NCBI RefSeq assembly: GCF_001477655.1
Contig: NZ_CP011266.1
Span: forward strand, 1,906,001-1,970,000
Origin: Methanobrevibacter millerae
GTDB taxonomy: Archaea > Methanobacteriota > Methanobacteria > Methanobacteriales > Methanobacteriaceae
Direction: 5' to 3'
Length of the DNA: 64,000 bases
Within the stretch, counting starts at the first letter, position 1. Each line of letters starts with the position of its first letter. Made by a program: the position numbers and the translations under genes. Under the pieces are notes generated by a model. That model saw nothing but the letters and a program-made list of their open reading frames with translations, ran no database searches and had not been told where the DNA came from. Positions 1 to 8,067 of the stretch are shown here, one piece after another.

Positions 1-870
1 CGTTTCTGGAGATTCTTCTAACGTATCAATATATTTGGAGAATGGTTCTGGAAGTTTTGGCATTACTTCTTTTAATATTTCAGCTGCATCCAATTCCAAT
101 GCCTGTCCTGAAAGTAACTGATCAACATCAAAGTCAAAATCAAAAGGCTTAAGCAAATCGTCAGTAGGTACCCTTAAGTTAATTTTATGTTTGTTAAGTA
201 TCATTTTTATAGTACTTGTGTTTCTGATTTGTTCATTCATGTCATCAATAGTACTATTTATATCATATGCTATGGCTTTATTCTTCTCATTTACATCATG
301 TTTAGCTTTTGAAATGGACTTTTCTAAACTGTCAACCAACTCAGCATTTCTTCTATTAATATTATCCCTAGCTTCATCAATGACAACATTAATAGCATTT
401 AAAATAGATTTATTTAACTCAACATTATAAGCAAGAATCATTTTATTTTTATAATCCAATTCTTTAAAAATAGCAACCCTTTCCTCATCAACACTTACAA
501 GTTTCTTATTTAACTCATAAATTTCATCTTTAGCCTTAATTAACTCCTCTTTATCAGACAACTGGTCTTTCAGTGAGCCAACATCATCAAAAAATGAACC
601 TTTAAGTGCGTCCAACTGTTCCTGCAATTCAAGTATTTCAGCATCTTTTTGAGCTAAAAGCTCCTCATCAACTTTAGAATTATTTTTTATCAATTGTTCA
701 TATTCATCTTTAGGAATGACTTTAACTAAATCATTATCTTCAAACGGATCTTCTTTTTTTAAACTGACTTGTTTTTGTTTTGATTCTTTTTCAACCGAAT
801 TACCGTCTTTATCTTTACTGGTATATTTTTTTGTATATACCCGAACAGTCCTAAATTCCTCATTTTCCAT
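1..870 (-). CDS. Coiled-coil protein, 3' end cut by window edge
   Basis: An open frame of 290 codons runs leftward from an ATG at 868-870 to the window edge, so the C-terminus is missing. The product starts MENEEFRTVRVYTKKY and is rich in Glu, Lys, Leu, Asp and Asn with heptad-like spacing, as in a long coiled coil. No signal peptide or membrane segment is visible. Near residue 50 it has VIPKDEYEQL, matching the start of the 31-residue repeat in the coiled-coil protein at 28011-29168, so the two are probably related. I do not recognise a named family. A structural or scaffold role is a guess from the coiled coil alone. Confidence 0.75.
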   Translation of the reverse strand, partial: MENEEFRTVRVYTKKYTSKDKDGNSVEKESKQKQVSLKKEDPFEDNDLVKVIPKDEYEQLIKNNSKVDEELLAQKDAEILELQEQLDALKGSFFDDVGSLKDQLSDKEELIKAKDEIYELNKKLVSVDEERVAIFKELDYKNKMILAYNVELNKSILNAINVVIDEARDNINRRNAELVDSLEKSISKAKHDVNEKNKAIAYDINSTIDDMNEQIRNTSTIKMILNKHKINLRVPTDDLLKPFDFDFDVDQLLSGQALELDAAEILKEVMPKLPEPFSKYIDTLEESPET

Positions 871-972
871 TTCCAAACACCTACTTAATTATATCTACAT
901 TCATTATAATTTAAATAGTTTATCTAAAAATGATTAAAAAAAATAATTATTGAGGAGGTTAATTTATAAAAA

Positions 973-1128
973 TCACTTCTCCTCATTTTCAATCCACAAC
1001 ATCATAGCTTCTTCGATAGCTTTTGAATACCATCCGGTAGTGAACAACAACTTAGAAGAGGCTAATTTACGAAAATACATGTCAAGGTCATTATTGACCT
1101 TAATGGTAACTCTTCTATTTTTAGTCAT
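973..1128 (-). CDS. Short ribbon-helix-helix-like protein (51 aa)
   Basis: ATG at 1126-1128 to TGA at 973-975. The product begins MTKNRRVTIKVNNDLDMYF and ends YSKAIEEAMMLWIENEEK. It has the CopG/Arc ribbon-helix-helix pattern: a basic N-terminal beta strand (RVTIKV), a first helix (about residues 13-25), a turn, and a second helix (about 34-50). Such proteins bind DNA as dimers and often regulate themselves. It lies 102 bp upstream of the coiled-coil gene on the same strand. No toxin-like partner is next to it. The fold is inferred by eye from a short sequence. Confidence 0.6.
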   Translation of the reverse strand: MTKNRRVTIKVNNDLDMYFRKLASSKLLFTTGWYSKAIEEAMMLWIENEEK

Positions 1129-1266
1129 GAATAATTATTATTTATCTTCTAGTAAATAAAGCATACAGTATCTTATGGACTTAATTTCATTTATTAATTA
1201 TAATAATTATATTAAAAAGTTAAATTGGCCAAAATTAAAACATTTTGAATATACTTTTTAGGTAGA

Positions 1267-1410
1267 TTAATTATCAAAAATCACCACCCCATTCAGCAAT
1301 TTATTCCGTATCTTCCAACAATAAAATTCCCACATGCCCAATGAAATCTCCGGCCGATTAATCCCACAGACAAATTCACACACAGGACACTTAAACAAAA
1401 GTCTTGTCAT
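1267..1410 (-). CDS. Possible 47-aa Cys-containing small protein
   Basis: ATG at 1408-1410 to TAA at 1267-1269. The product begins MTRLLFKCPVCEFVCG and has four cysteines, three as CPVCEFVC near the N-terminus and one in FYCW near residue 31, suggesting a small zinc-binding knuckle. The stretch is richer in G+C than the surrounding spacer, which favours coding. There is no clear ribosome-binding site and no recognised family. It could be a decayed remnant. Confidence 0.35.
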   Translation of the reverse strand: MTRLLFKCPVCEFVCGINRPEISLGMWEFYCWKIRNKLLNGVVIFDN

Positions 1411-1457
1411 AAAAATGTGTTATATTTACCCGGCAATATACTTATCCAACAAAAAGA

Positions 1458-1466
1458 TTTATATAT
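1458..1466 (+). promoter_or_regulatory. TATA box of structured RNA copy A
   Basis: TTTATATAT preceded by the purine-rich AAAAAGA (BRE-like). It predicts transcription starting near 1486-1490, where the first helix of RNA copy A begins. No open reading frame follows. Confidence 0.6.
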
Positions 1467-1485
1467 GAGAAAAACATAAGTATTA

Positions 1486-1610
1486 TACGATATGAAATAA
1501 AATTCATGTCTACAATGAACATCAGTCAACCATTTTATAATCTCCAATTGTTAGTTCATTGCACTTAAAATGCGAAGTAGATAAAATTCTACTTCACTCC
1601 CCCTCCCCTT
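1486..1610 (+). ncRNA. Candidate structured RNA, copy A
   Basis: Three helices can be drawn. Helix 1 pairs 1489-1496 with 1503-1510 (8 bp, one G-U). Helix 2 pairs 1513-1520 with 1554-1561 (8 bp, perfect) around a 33-nt loop containing ATCTCC at 1540-1545. Helix 3 pairs 1574-1581 with 1588-1595 (8 bp) with a 6-nt loop, followed by a C-rich tract and TTTT near 1610. Helices 2 and 3 are 12 nt apart. The same architecture recurs in copy B at 1860-1976 with compensating changes. The ends are inferred from the TATA box and the tail. I do not recognise the class; it is not RNase P, SRP RNA or a box C/D RNA. Confidence 0.6.
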
Positions 1611-1817
1611 TTATAAACACATCGAAATCCATCATTAAAATATGAAAATATTTACTTATTTAAATTTAATTAATTATATACATATGATCCACATATTTTA
1701 TAATAAATCAACATCAAAAATCAAATAATTTAATAAAAAACACAAAATATACATAATTGAATTAAAACATAGTACAAATTAACCTCAAACATAAATTTTA
1801 ATTCATTATAGGAAAAA

Positions 1818-1838
1818 TTTATATAAAACTATATATAC
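1818..1838 (+). promoter_or_regulatory. TATA box(es) of structured RNA copy B
   Basis: TTTATATA at 1818-1825 follows GGAAAAA (BRE-like), and a second box, ATATATAC, lies at about 1831-1838. The second box predicts a start near 1858-1860, at the first helix of copy B. The first would add about 10 nt of leader. Confidence 0.55.
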
Positions 1839-1859
1839 TATTAAAACATATTAAAATAC

Positions 1860-1976
1860 GATATGTTTTAAAATTCATATCAATGAACATCAAAAAGATT
1901 AAATTATTATCTCCGAAATTTGTTCATAATACAACCAGTATCGTAGATTGAAATATATCTACGATTACTTCCCTAA
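1860..1976 (+). ncRNA. Candidate structured RNA, copy B
   Basis: This has the architecture of copy A about 370 bp upstream. Helix 1 pairs 1860-1865 with 1876-1881. Helix 2 pairs 1883-1889 with 1921-1927 around a 31-nt loop carrying ATCTCC at 1909-1914. A 12-nt linker leads to helix 3, pairing 1940-1948 with 1957-1965 (9 bp), then a pyrimidine tract and a short A run. Helix 3 shares GTAGA/TCTAC with copy A but its outer pairs differ and still pair. A T-G pair in helix 1 of copy A is T-A here. The RNA ends just before the convergent dphB stop at 1982. Function unknown. Confidence 0.6.
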
Positions 1977-1981
1977 AAAGA

Positions 1982-2773
1982 TTAAACATCATCCAAAATG
2001 CTTGAATCAGCTCCAGCAATTTCAACAAGGTATTCTGCTTCAACGATATGTAACTCCGCAGGAATAACGACACAATGAAGTGGTCCTCCAAAATCATAAT
2101 CAATCAATTCTGAAATTTTACCTGCCTTTACTACAACATCACTTGAACCTACTCGAGCAATACCCATAGCCAAAGTATCTTCAGTTATCAGGCCATCATA
2201 ATCAAGCGAATCTTTTATATTCATCAAATAATCTAAACCCTCATTAACAGTCATATAACGGTCTTTATGGGCCTGAATATCCAATAAAACCAAAGTATGA
2301 AGATTAGATTTTAAGTTTTCCTCAATTGCAACATATGGAGATTTAGGATAGAAATTATAATCCGGAAACGGAATAGTTGTTACTTTACCGAACTTATAAC
2401 CTTGAAGACCTGATATGGCTGGGGCTGAAGATAGAATAGATGATCCATGAATAACCTCATATTTTATTCCTTTCTTAGCACATTGAACTAAAAAATCACT
2501 ATGCGTTGTTGCAATCAAAGGGTCTCCTCCAGTAATTAAAGCCACATCACTATCTTTAGCCTCTTCGATGAACTTATGTTCTTCCTCAACTTCACCCCTA
2601 ACCAATACTTCTATTTCTTTTCCAATCAATTCTTCAATCTTATCAAAACTGGATCCGAATAATCTTGATGTGAAAAATTCTGCATAAATTTTGTCAACAC
2701 TCTTTAAACATTCCAAACCTTTCAAGGAAATATCTTTTTCATCAAATAATCCTAAACCTACTAAATAAAACAT
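1982..2773 (-). CDS. dphB: Diphthine synthase (DphB)
   Basis: This 263-residue protein is the usual length for archaeal DphB, which transfers methyl groups from S-adenosylmethionine during conversion of the target histidine of elongation factor 2 to diphthamide. It has the tetrapyrrole-methylase-type fold: MFYLVGLGLFDEKDIS at the N-terminus, the SAM-binding GGDPLIATTH at residues 82-91, and a C-terminal half with TEDTLAMGIARVGS. It is divergent from trm5, only 38 bp separating the two starts, so the promoters must be very close. Structured RNA copy B converges on its 3' end. Confidence 0.93.
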   Translation of the reverse strand: MFYLVGLGLFDEKDISLKGLECLKSVDKIYAEFFTSRLFGSSFDKIEELIGKEIEVLVRGEVEEEHKFIEEAKDSDVALITGGDPLIATTHSDFLVQCAKKGIKYEVIHGSSILSSAPAISGLQGYKFGKVTTIPFPDYNFYPKSPYVAIEENLKSNLHTLVLLDIQAHKDRYMTVNEGLDYLMNIKDSLDYDGLITEDTLAMGIARVGSSDVVVKAGKISELIDYDFGGPLHCVVIPAELHIVEAEYLVEIAGADSSILDDV

Positions 2774-2811
2774 GATATACTATATATGAAATAAAACATA
2801 AAAAAGTTATT

Positions 2812-3813
2812 ATGAAATGTGTTAAAGTTCCATTAAAAAAGCTTAATGATGTCAGAAAAGAATTAATGGAAAAAGAATTAATGAGAATGGATTACAGAAT
2901 TAAAGCTGAAACTGATTATGGTTATATTCCAATAAAAGAGGATATTGATGAATATGAAATTGTTGATATAGAATTAGAGGAACTCAATACCCATCCACAT
3001 AACTTTTCAGAACTTCTTGAAGATGAATTGACTGATAAAGAAATAGAGGATTTAAAAACTTCTTTTGATACAATTGGAGATATTGTTATTTTAGAAATTC
3101 CAGATAATTTAGAATCCAAAAAGAATATTATTGGAAAGGCCACACTTGACTTCACTAAAAGAAAATCAATTTACATGAAAAAAAGTGCAGTGCATGGAAC
3201 AATACGAATCAGAGATTTGGAGCTGATTGCTGGGGAAAATAATCCTGTAACAATACATAAGGAACATGGAGCAAGATTAAAACTAAATGTTGAAGAAGTT
3301 TATTTTTCACCAAGACTTGCAACTGAAAGAAAACGTGTAAGTGACAGTGTTTGTAATGGTGAAAATATTTTAGACATGTTTTGTGGAATAGGTCCATTCC
3401 CAATAGTCATAGCAAAAAATAATAATGTTAACATCACTGGTGTTGATATTAATGAAAATGCAATAAAATATTTTAATGAAAATATTAAATTGAATAAGTT
3501 AAAAAACATTACTGCAATATGTGGTGATGCTAGAGAGATATCAACATCATTTAAAACAAAATTTGATAGGATAATTATGAATCTTCCAGGACTTGCATAC
3601 CAATTCCTTGATGTTGCTATCAATTTAATTGAAGATGGTGGAATAATAAATTATTATGAATTCTCTGATGGGTATGAACAGGGGACAAAAAGATTAATTG
3701 ATGCAGCATTAAAAGAGAAAAAAAATGTGGAAATAATTAACACAAGAAAAGTTAAATCCACATCCCCAGGAGAATGGCACGTAGCCATAGATGCGAAAAT
3801 CACATCTAAATAG
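2812..3813 (+). CDS. trm5: tRNA (guanine37-N1)-methyltransferase, Trm5 family
   Basis: This 333-residue protein methylates G37 next to the anticodon, which prevents frameshifting. The N-terminal domain spans about residues 1-160. YFSPRLATER at 164-173 is the family signature before the Rossmann methyltransferase domain, which shows DMFCGIGPFPIVIA (188-201) and VDINENAIKYFNENI. The usual NPP motif appears as NLPG at 257-260, as in other Trm5 proteins. The 3' end overlaps the convergent mtnA gene by 8 bp. Confidence 0.92.
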   Translation: MKCVKVPLKKLNDVRKELMEKELMRMDYRIKAETDYGYIPIKEDIDEYEIVDIELEELNTHPHNFSELLEDELTDKEIEDLKTSFDTIGDIVILEIPDNLESKKNIIGKATLDFTKRKSIYMKKSAVHGTIRIRDLELIAGENNPVTIHKEHGARLKLNVEEVYFSPRLATERKRVSDSVCNGENILDMFCGIGPFPIVIAKNNNVNITGVDINENAIKYFNENIKLNKLKNITAICGDAREISTSFKTKFDRIIMNLPGLAYQFLDVAINLIEDGGIINYYEFSDGYEQGTKRLIDAALKEKKNVEIINTRKVKSTSPGEWHVAIDAKITSK

Positions 3814-4735
3814 GATCAATTATGCCTTTTTCAGTGATAATTCCTGTGATAAATTCACTAGGAGTGATATCAAAAGCAGGATTTATTACTTCAGTGCCTT
3901 CAGGACATATTCTAGCCCCACCATAATATCTTACTTCATCACCATCCCTTTCTTCGATAACAGTATCAAAGATAGATGCTTCAAAATCAAAAGTAGACAA
4001 TGGAGCAGCCACATAAAATGGAACATCATGCTGTTTTGCAGCCATAGCTACCATAAATGAACCAATCTTGTTAACTACACCGCCTTTTGCTATCCTGTCA
4101 GCACCAATTACAACTTTATCAATTTTTCCCTGAGACATTAAAAATCCTGAAGCAACATCAGGAATTAATTTCACAGGAATATTTTCCTGCTGCATTTCCC
4201 AAACACTCAAACTAGCACCCTGACCACGAGGCCTTGTCTCATCACAAATGACATTAATGTTTTTCCCTGCATCACGGGCTGCTCTAAAAACACCTAAAGC
4301 AGTTCCATAATCAACACATGCCAAAGCACCAGCATTACAATGAGTTAAAACAGTATCTCCTTCATCAATTACTTCTGAACCATATTTTCCGATTGCCATA
4401 TTAGTATCAATATCTTCCTGATACATTTTTAAGGCTTCTTCAAGAGGATTGTCACTGTGCAATACCCTATCAACAGCCCAAAATAAGTTAATTGCAGTTG
4501 GACGTGCTGCCTTAATTTCATCGGCAGCCTTATCCAAATCATCATCATTCAAATAAGCAAGAGCCATACCGAATGCCGCTGCAACACCAATAGCAGGAGC
4601 ACCACGCACAATCATATCTTTGATTGCAATAATGACTTCCTGATAATTTTCACAATAAACATAAGTTAATTCATCCGGAAGTTTAGTTTGATCAATTAAT
4701 TTTAATTTATTTTCTTCCCATTCTATAGTTTTCAT
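3806..4735 (-). CDS. mtnA: S-methyl-5-thioribose-1-phosphate isomerase family protein (MtnA/eIF2B-like)
   Basis: The 309-residue product belongs to the MtnA/aIF2B-like sugar-phosphate isomerase family. It has the family motifs RGAPAIGVAAAFGMA (44-58), THCNAGALA with the catalytic Cys at residue 133, DETRPRGQGASLSVWEM, and GADRIA with the catalytic Asp at 213. The likely reaction converts 5-methylthioribose-1-phosphate to the ribulose form in methionine or 5'-deoxyadenosine salvage. In archaea close relatives act on ribose-1,5-bisphosphate or other 5-deoxyribose phosphates, so the exact substrate is open. No other salvage gene is adjacent. The gene converges on trm5. Confidence 0.88.
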   Translation of the reverse strand: MKTIEWEENKLKLIDQTKLPDELTYVYCENYQEVIIAIKDMIVRGAPAIGVAAAFGMALAYLNDDDLDKAADEIKAARPTAINLFWAVDRVLHSDNPLEEALKMYQEDIDTNMAIGKYGSEVIDEGDTVLTHCNAGALACVDYGTALGVFRAARDAGKNINVICDETRPRGQGASLSVWEMQQENIPVKLIPDVASGFLMSQGKIDKVVIGADRIAKGGVVNKIGSFMVAMAAKQHDVPFYVAAPLSTFDFEASIFDTVIEERDGDEVRYYGGARICPEGTEVINPAFDITPSEFITGIITEKGIIDPI

Positions 4736-4795
4736 AGAATAAAATTTATAAAAAAATTATATAAAATTTAGCAAAAAAGAGAAAAAAAATTAAGA

Positions 4796-5596
4796 TTATT
4801 TTTCTTCTTTCTTACTTTTAATTAAATTTTCCATATCATCAAATTGCTGGTCAACTTGTTTTTTTACAATTGAAGCAGCCAAAGTAGCAGTACCTACACT
4901 AGATAAAAGAAAACCTCCCCATGCCAAGATTAATGAATCAAGTTTTCCAACTACACTGTTTCCAGACGCTTCATAACTGTTACTTGTAAATGCATTTGAA
5001 ACCATAGTTATGGACTCTAAAGGAGAAACCCCCTCAGCCAACATGGTAACTAAAAAGCTGACCCATACAATTGAAAATAACAATAATACTGATATTCCCA
5101 GACCCATACTTTTAGTGAATTTCACAAATCTTCGATAGTAAACTTGCATGAAATAAAAATATCCTAAAATATGGAATAAATCAATCCAAATAAGTGAACT
5201 ATCCCCAAATACAATACCATTTATGGATCCGAAAGGAATCAATGTAAATAAAATGATTTTATCATTTAAAGAGTCAGTACTCATACTCATAACAAGATAT
5301 ATGGAAAGAATAATATCTAAAAGAAATATGGGAAATGACCCATCCTTCCAATTAAATATTAAATATAAGTCAATAATAATGAAAATAAATACCATTGACA
5401 AGTAAAAAATTTGCTTTAACGATGCTAATTTTTCTTCAGGGAAATATTCTACAGGATTTAAAAACTTCGCATATTTTAAACCCGGTATTGATTGCATATT
5501 ATTAACAATTAATTTAGCAATATATACTAAAAATATAAAAATTCCGGCCGCAACTAACAATTGAAGAATAAGAAGCAACACAAAGTTATAATCCAT
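4796..5596 (-). CDS. Channel-like membrane protein, paralogue 1 of 3
   Basis: A 266-residue membrane protein with about six hydrophobic segments (near 7-31, 61-82, 88-105, 113-130, 134-152, 166-186) followed by a re-entrant-like stretch and a last segment (about 220-245). The final third reads ITMVSNAFTSNSYEA, then GKL, then a hydrophobic helix, which mirrors the S5-pore-S6 unit of potassium channels with TSNSYE at residues 204-209 in the filter position. The C-terminus is charged and coiled-coil-like. It is the last of three paralogues, and its start codon overlaps the stop of the second by 1 bp. The channel role is inferred; the ion is unknown. Confidence 0.65.
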   Translation of the reverse strand: MDYNFVLLLILQLLVAAGIFIFLVYIAKLIVNNMQSIPGLKYAKFLNPVEYFPEEKLASLKQIFYLSMVFIFIIIDLYLIFNWKDGSFPIFLLDIILSIYLVMSMSTDSLNDKIILFTLIPFGSINGIVFGDSSLIWIDLFHILGYFYFMQVYYRRFVKFTKSMGLGISVLLLFSIVWVSFLVTMLAEGVSPLESITMVSNAFTSNSYEASGNSVVGKLDSLILAWGGFLLSSVGTATLAASIVKKQVDQQFDDMENLIKSKKEEK

Positions 5597-6375
5597 TATT
5601 CATCATCCCCTTCAATTAATTTTTCTAATTCAGCAAATCTTTTATTGAAATGTCTTCTTAATATTGCTGCAGTCAATGTTGCAGCACTTACTCCCGAAAT
5701 GACATAGCCCCCCCAGACCAATAATAGGCTATTGAATTTACCAAGGATGGTTGCACCGAAAATTCCATAACCATTACCAGTGAACTCATTGGAAATCATT
5801 ACAAGAGAGTCCAAAGCATTTACACTTTCAGCATATTGAGTTATGAAGAAACTAGCAAAAATGATTACGAATAATAAAACTATAGTTACTCCCAAACCAT
5901 TTGAATTAGTATAATCCATAAATTTATCAAAATTAAGTTTTGCAAAGTATATGAATATTAAAACATGAATTACATTGAAATAAATTACCAAATCCATATG
6001 GAACAAAAGTAAAGATAATGATCCATATGGAATTAGTATCAGCCATATAATCTTATTCTTTAAAGAGCTTTTATCCATTGTGACTGCAAAATACAATGAA
6101 AGTGCAATATCAAATATCACAAAGGAATACAAAAAGACCATTCCCTCGCCCACAATAGCATAAAAGATGTTTACAACACACAAAGCCATCATGATTAGAT
6201 AAAAAATCTGCTTCAATGAATGAATTTCGTCCTCAGGCAAATAATCCTTCAAATTTATAAACTTAAAATAGCCATTTTTTACTAGTTTATATGTAAATCC
6301 TCCTAAAAGTGTTAAAACTAAAAAAACAACTATCACAATAGCAAATTGATATAATGTTTCCGCTAATAAATCCAC
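5596..6375 (-). CDS. Channel-like membrane protein, paralogue 2 of 3
   Basis: This 259-residue protein has the same architecture as its neighbours: hydrophobic segments, then FTGNGYG at residues 198-204, GKFNSLLL, and a terminal helix ending in TLTAAILRRHF and a short acidic tail. Of the three it is nearest to the canonical potassium-channel filter (TVGYG), with GNGYG in that place. It shares YLPEDEIHSLKQIFYL with the other two just before the second hydrophobic segment. It is co-directional with its paralogues and overlaps the next gene by 1 bp, so co-translation and mixed oligomers are plausible. Confidence 0.65.
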   Translation of the reverse strand: MDLLAETLYQFAIVIVVFLVLTLLGGFTYKLVKNGYFKFINLKDYLPEDEIHSLKQIFYLIMMALCVVNIFYAIVGEGMVFLYSFVIFDIALSLYFAVTMDKSSLKNKIIWLILIPYGSLSLLLFHMDLVIYFNVIHVLIFIYFAKLNFDKFMDYTNSNGLGVTIVLLFVIIFASFFITQYAESVNALDSLVMISNEFTGNGYGIFGATILGKFNSLLLVWGGYVISGVSAATLTAAILRRHFNKRFAELEKLIEGDDE

Positions 6376-6496
6376 AATTAAACACCAATTAATTTTTTCA
6401 TATTTAAATTTTTATGATTTTAATTATATAACATTTTAGAATTCTTACAGACAGAATAGAAATAACAAGTATTAATTCAATTGCAACACAACATAA

Positions 6497-7297
6497 TTAC
6501 TTTTTATATTCTTTAAGTAAATTCTCCAATTCATCGAATCTATTGTCATAATCCTTAAATTTCCCGTCAAAATATTTCATTAAAATTGCAGCTGTCAATG
6601 TGGAAACACTTACTCCAGACAATAAATAACCTCCCCAGACCAAAACCAATGAATCAAGTTTTCCAGGAACACTATTTCCTAAAACGGCATAACCATTACT
6701 GGTAAAAGCATTGGAACTCATTACTAATGCATCAAGCATATTAACGCCTTCAACAAATGAAGTGATATACATACTTATAAATACAATGGCGAATAATAAC
6801 AGTATTGCAATTCCCAACCCATGATTTCTGGTATACTCATTGAACTTGCCATAATATACCTTAATCATATACACCATCGCAATAATATGAGAAAATGTAA
6901 AAAGGGACAAAATAGAAAAGTCAGATATTAAAAATGACACGGTACCAAATGGAATTAATAAAAATGCAATTAATTTGCCCTTATAAGAACTTGTATCCAC
7001 CTCTATAAAGCAAATCAATGAAATTACAAAGTCATAAATTGCAAGATAAATTAAATCATAATTCTCAACAACCAGTGCCAAAACAACAAATGTAAAACAT
7101 CCTGCCATCATCAACAGAAAATAGATTTGTCTTAATATATGAATTTCATCTTCAGGAAAGTATTCATTCGCATCCACAACACGATAGTTTTTAATTCTTA
7201 AATAACTCTTGTTGATGAAAATATAAGCAATCAGAAAGATAACTAAAATAATTACAAAAGACAATGCTGTTCCAAAAATCATATAATTTAAATCCAT
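6497..7297 (-). CDS. Channel-like membrane protein, paralogue 3 of 3
   Basis: Starting at the ATG at 7295-7297 gives MDLNYMIFG and 266 residues, the same length as paralogue 1. An upstream in-frame ATG would add 46 residues with no counterpart and would run into the divergent nuclease gene. The C-terminal third reads DALVMSSNAFTSNGYA, then PGKLDSLVLVWGG, and lines up with KcsA from ALWWSVETATTVGYG onward with one gap. The tail FDELENLLKEYKK may be a short coiled coil. It is first in the leftward trio and separated from paralogue 2 by 121 bp. Confidence 0.65.
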   Translation of the reverse strand: MDLNYMIFGTALSFVIILVIFLIAYIFINKSYLRIKNYRVVDANEYFPEDEIHILRQIYFLLMMAGCFTFVVLALVVENYDLIYLAIYDFVISLICFIEVDTSSYKGKLIAFLLIPFGTVSFLISDFSILSLFTFSHIIAMVYMIKVYYGKFNEYTRNHGLGIAILLLFAIVFISMYITSFVEGVNMLDALVMSSNAFTSNGYAVLGNSVPGKLDSLVLVWGGYLLSGVSVSTLTAAILMKYFDGKFKDYDNRFDELENLLKEYKK

Positions 7298-7334
7298 AAT
7301 ATTATTTTTATTCAATAAACTATATAATAATATT

Positions 7335-8048
7335 ATGAGACTGTCCAAATCAAAAATCAACACATATCTTAAATGTCCTCGTGAATTCAAATATAGATAT
7401 ATTGATGAAATTGAAACACCACCTAACGAGTACATGGCTCTTGGAAGCGATGTTCATCTAATAGCTGAAAACTATGCAAAAATCTATGGTGATAATCCAC
7501 AGGAAAATCCGAGATACTTTCTCGATTTGATAGCACGTAATCTAAAATTAGATCCTGAAGAATATAATCTACATTTAAATAGTTTATCTTCATTTTTTAA
7601 AAGAGCATTTATAGAAAATGATTACACACTTTTCAGCCAAGAGGAATATCTTAGCGATGATACTCACAACTTTACAGGCATAACAGATATTGTTTTGGAA
7701 AATCCTGATGGTGATTTGATTGTTATCGATTATAAAACAGGATCATCATCTTCTTTTAGCAAATGCAGATTGGAACTAGGGTATTACAAAATGCTTGTTG
7801 AAAGCAATTATGATAAAAATGTTATAGCTGCAGGAATATTTTTTACTAAAGACAACAAGTTAAGATTATTATATTTTGAAGATGAAGAAAATAAAAGAAA
7901 ATATATCTGTAATAGGGAACTTGAAGAAGGTCTTAATACATTATATGAAGTTAGAAAAAACATTAATGACAAAAAATTTCCAAGAAATGAACAGTTTCTA
8001 TGCAGATACTGCACTTATTCAGATATCTGTTACAAAGACAAAGATTAA
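7335..8048 (+). CDS. Cas4/RecB-like PD-(D/E)XK nuclease with Fe-S cysteines
   Basis: This 237-residue protein begins with SKINTYLKCPREFKYRYID, the RecB/Cas4-type N-terminus with the first cluster cysteine near residue 14. The catalytic core shows GSDVHLIAENY (the helix with the active-site His), FTGITDIVL (Asp), and LIVIDYKTG (the D-x-K motif). The C-terminus has CRYCTYSDIC, giving the remaining three cysteines. Cas4 proteins are nucleases that process DNA ends, but no cas genes or repeats lie nearby, so a repair role is as likely. It is divergent from the channel-like trio, with a 37-bp gap. Confidence 0.85.
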   Translation: MRLSKSKINTYLKCPREFKYRYIDEIETPPNEYMALGSDVHLIAENYAKIYGDNPQENPRYFLDLIARNLKLDPEEYNLHLNSLSSFFKRAFIENDYTLFSQEEYLSDDTHNFTGITDIVLENPDGDLIVIDYKTGSSSSFSKCRLELGYYKMLVESNYDKNVIAAGIFFTKDNKLRLLYFEDEENKRKYICNRELEEGLNTLYEVRKNINDKKFPRNEQFLCRYCTYSDICYKDKD

Positions 8049-8067
8049 AAAAAATTAGATAAAGTGA

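Noticed and set aside
950-1159. Plus-strand frame of 69 codons
   Set aside because: It is antisense to the 51-residue ribbon-helix-helix frame, has no family pattern and no ribosome-binding site.
7335-8048. Cas4-like gene as part of a CRISPR locus
   Set aside because: No cas1, cas2 or effector gene and no array within the window.
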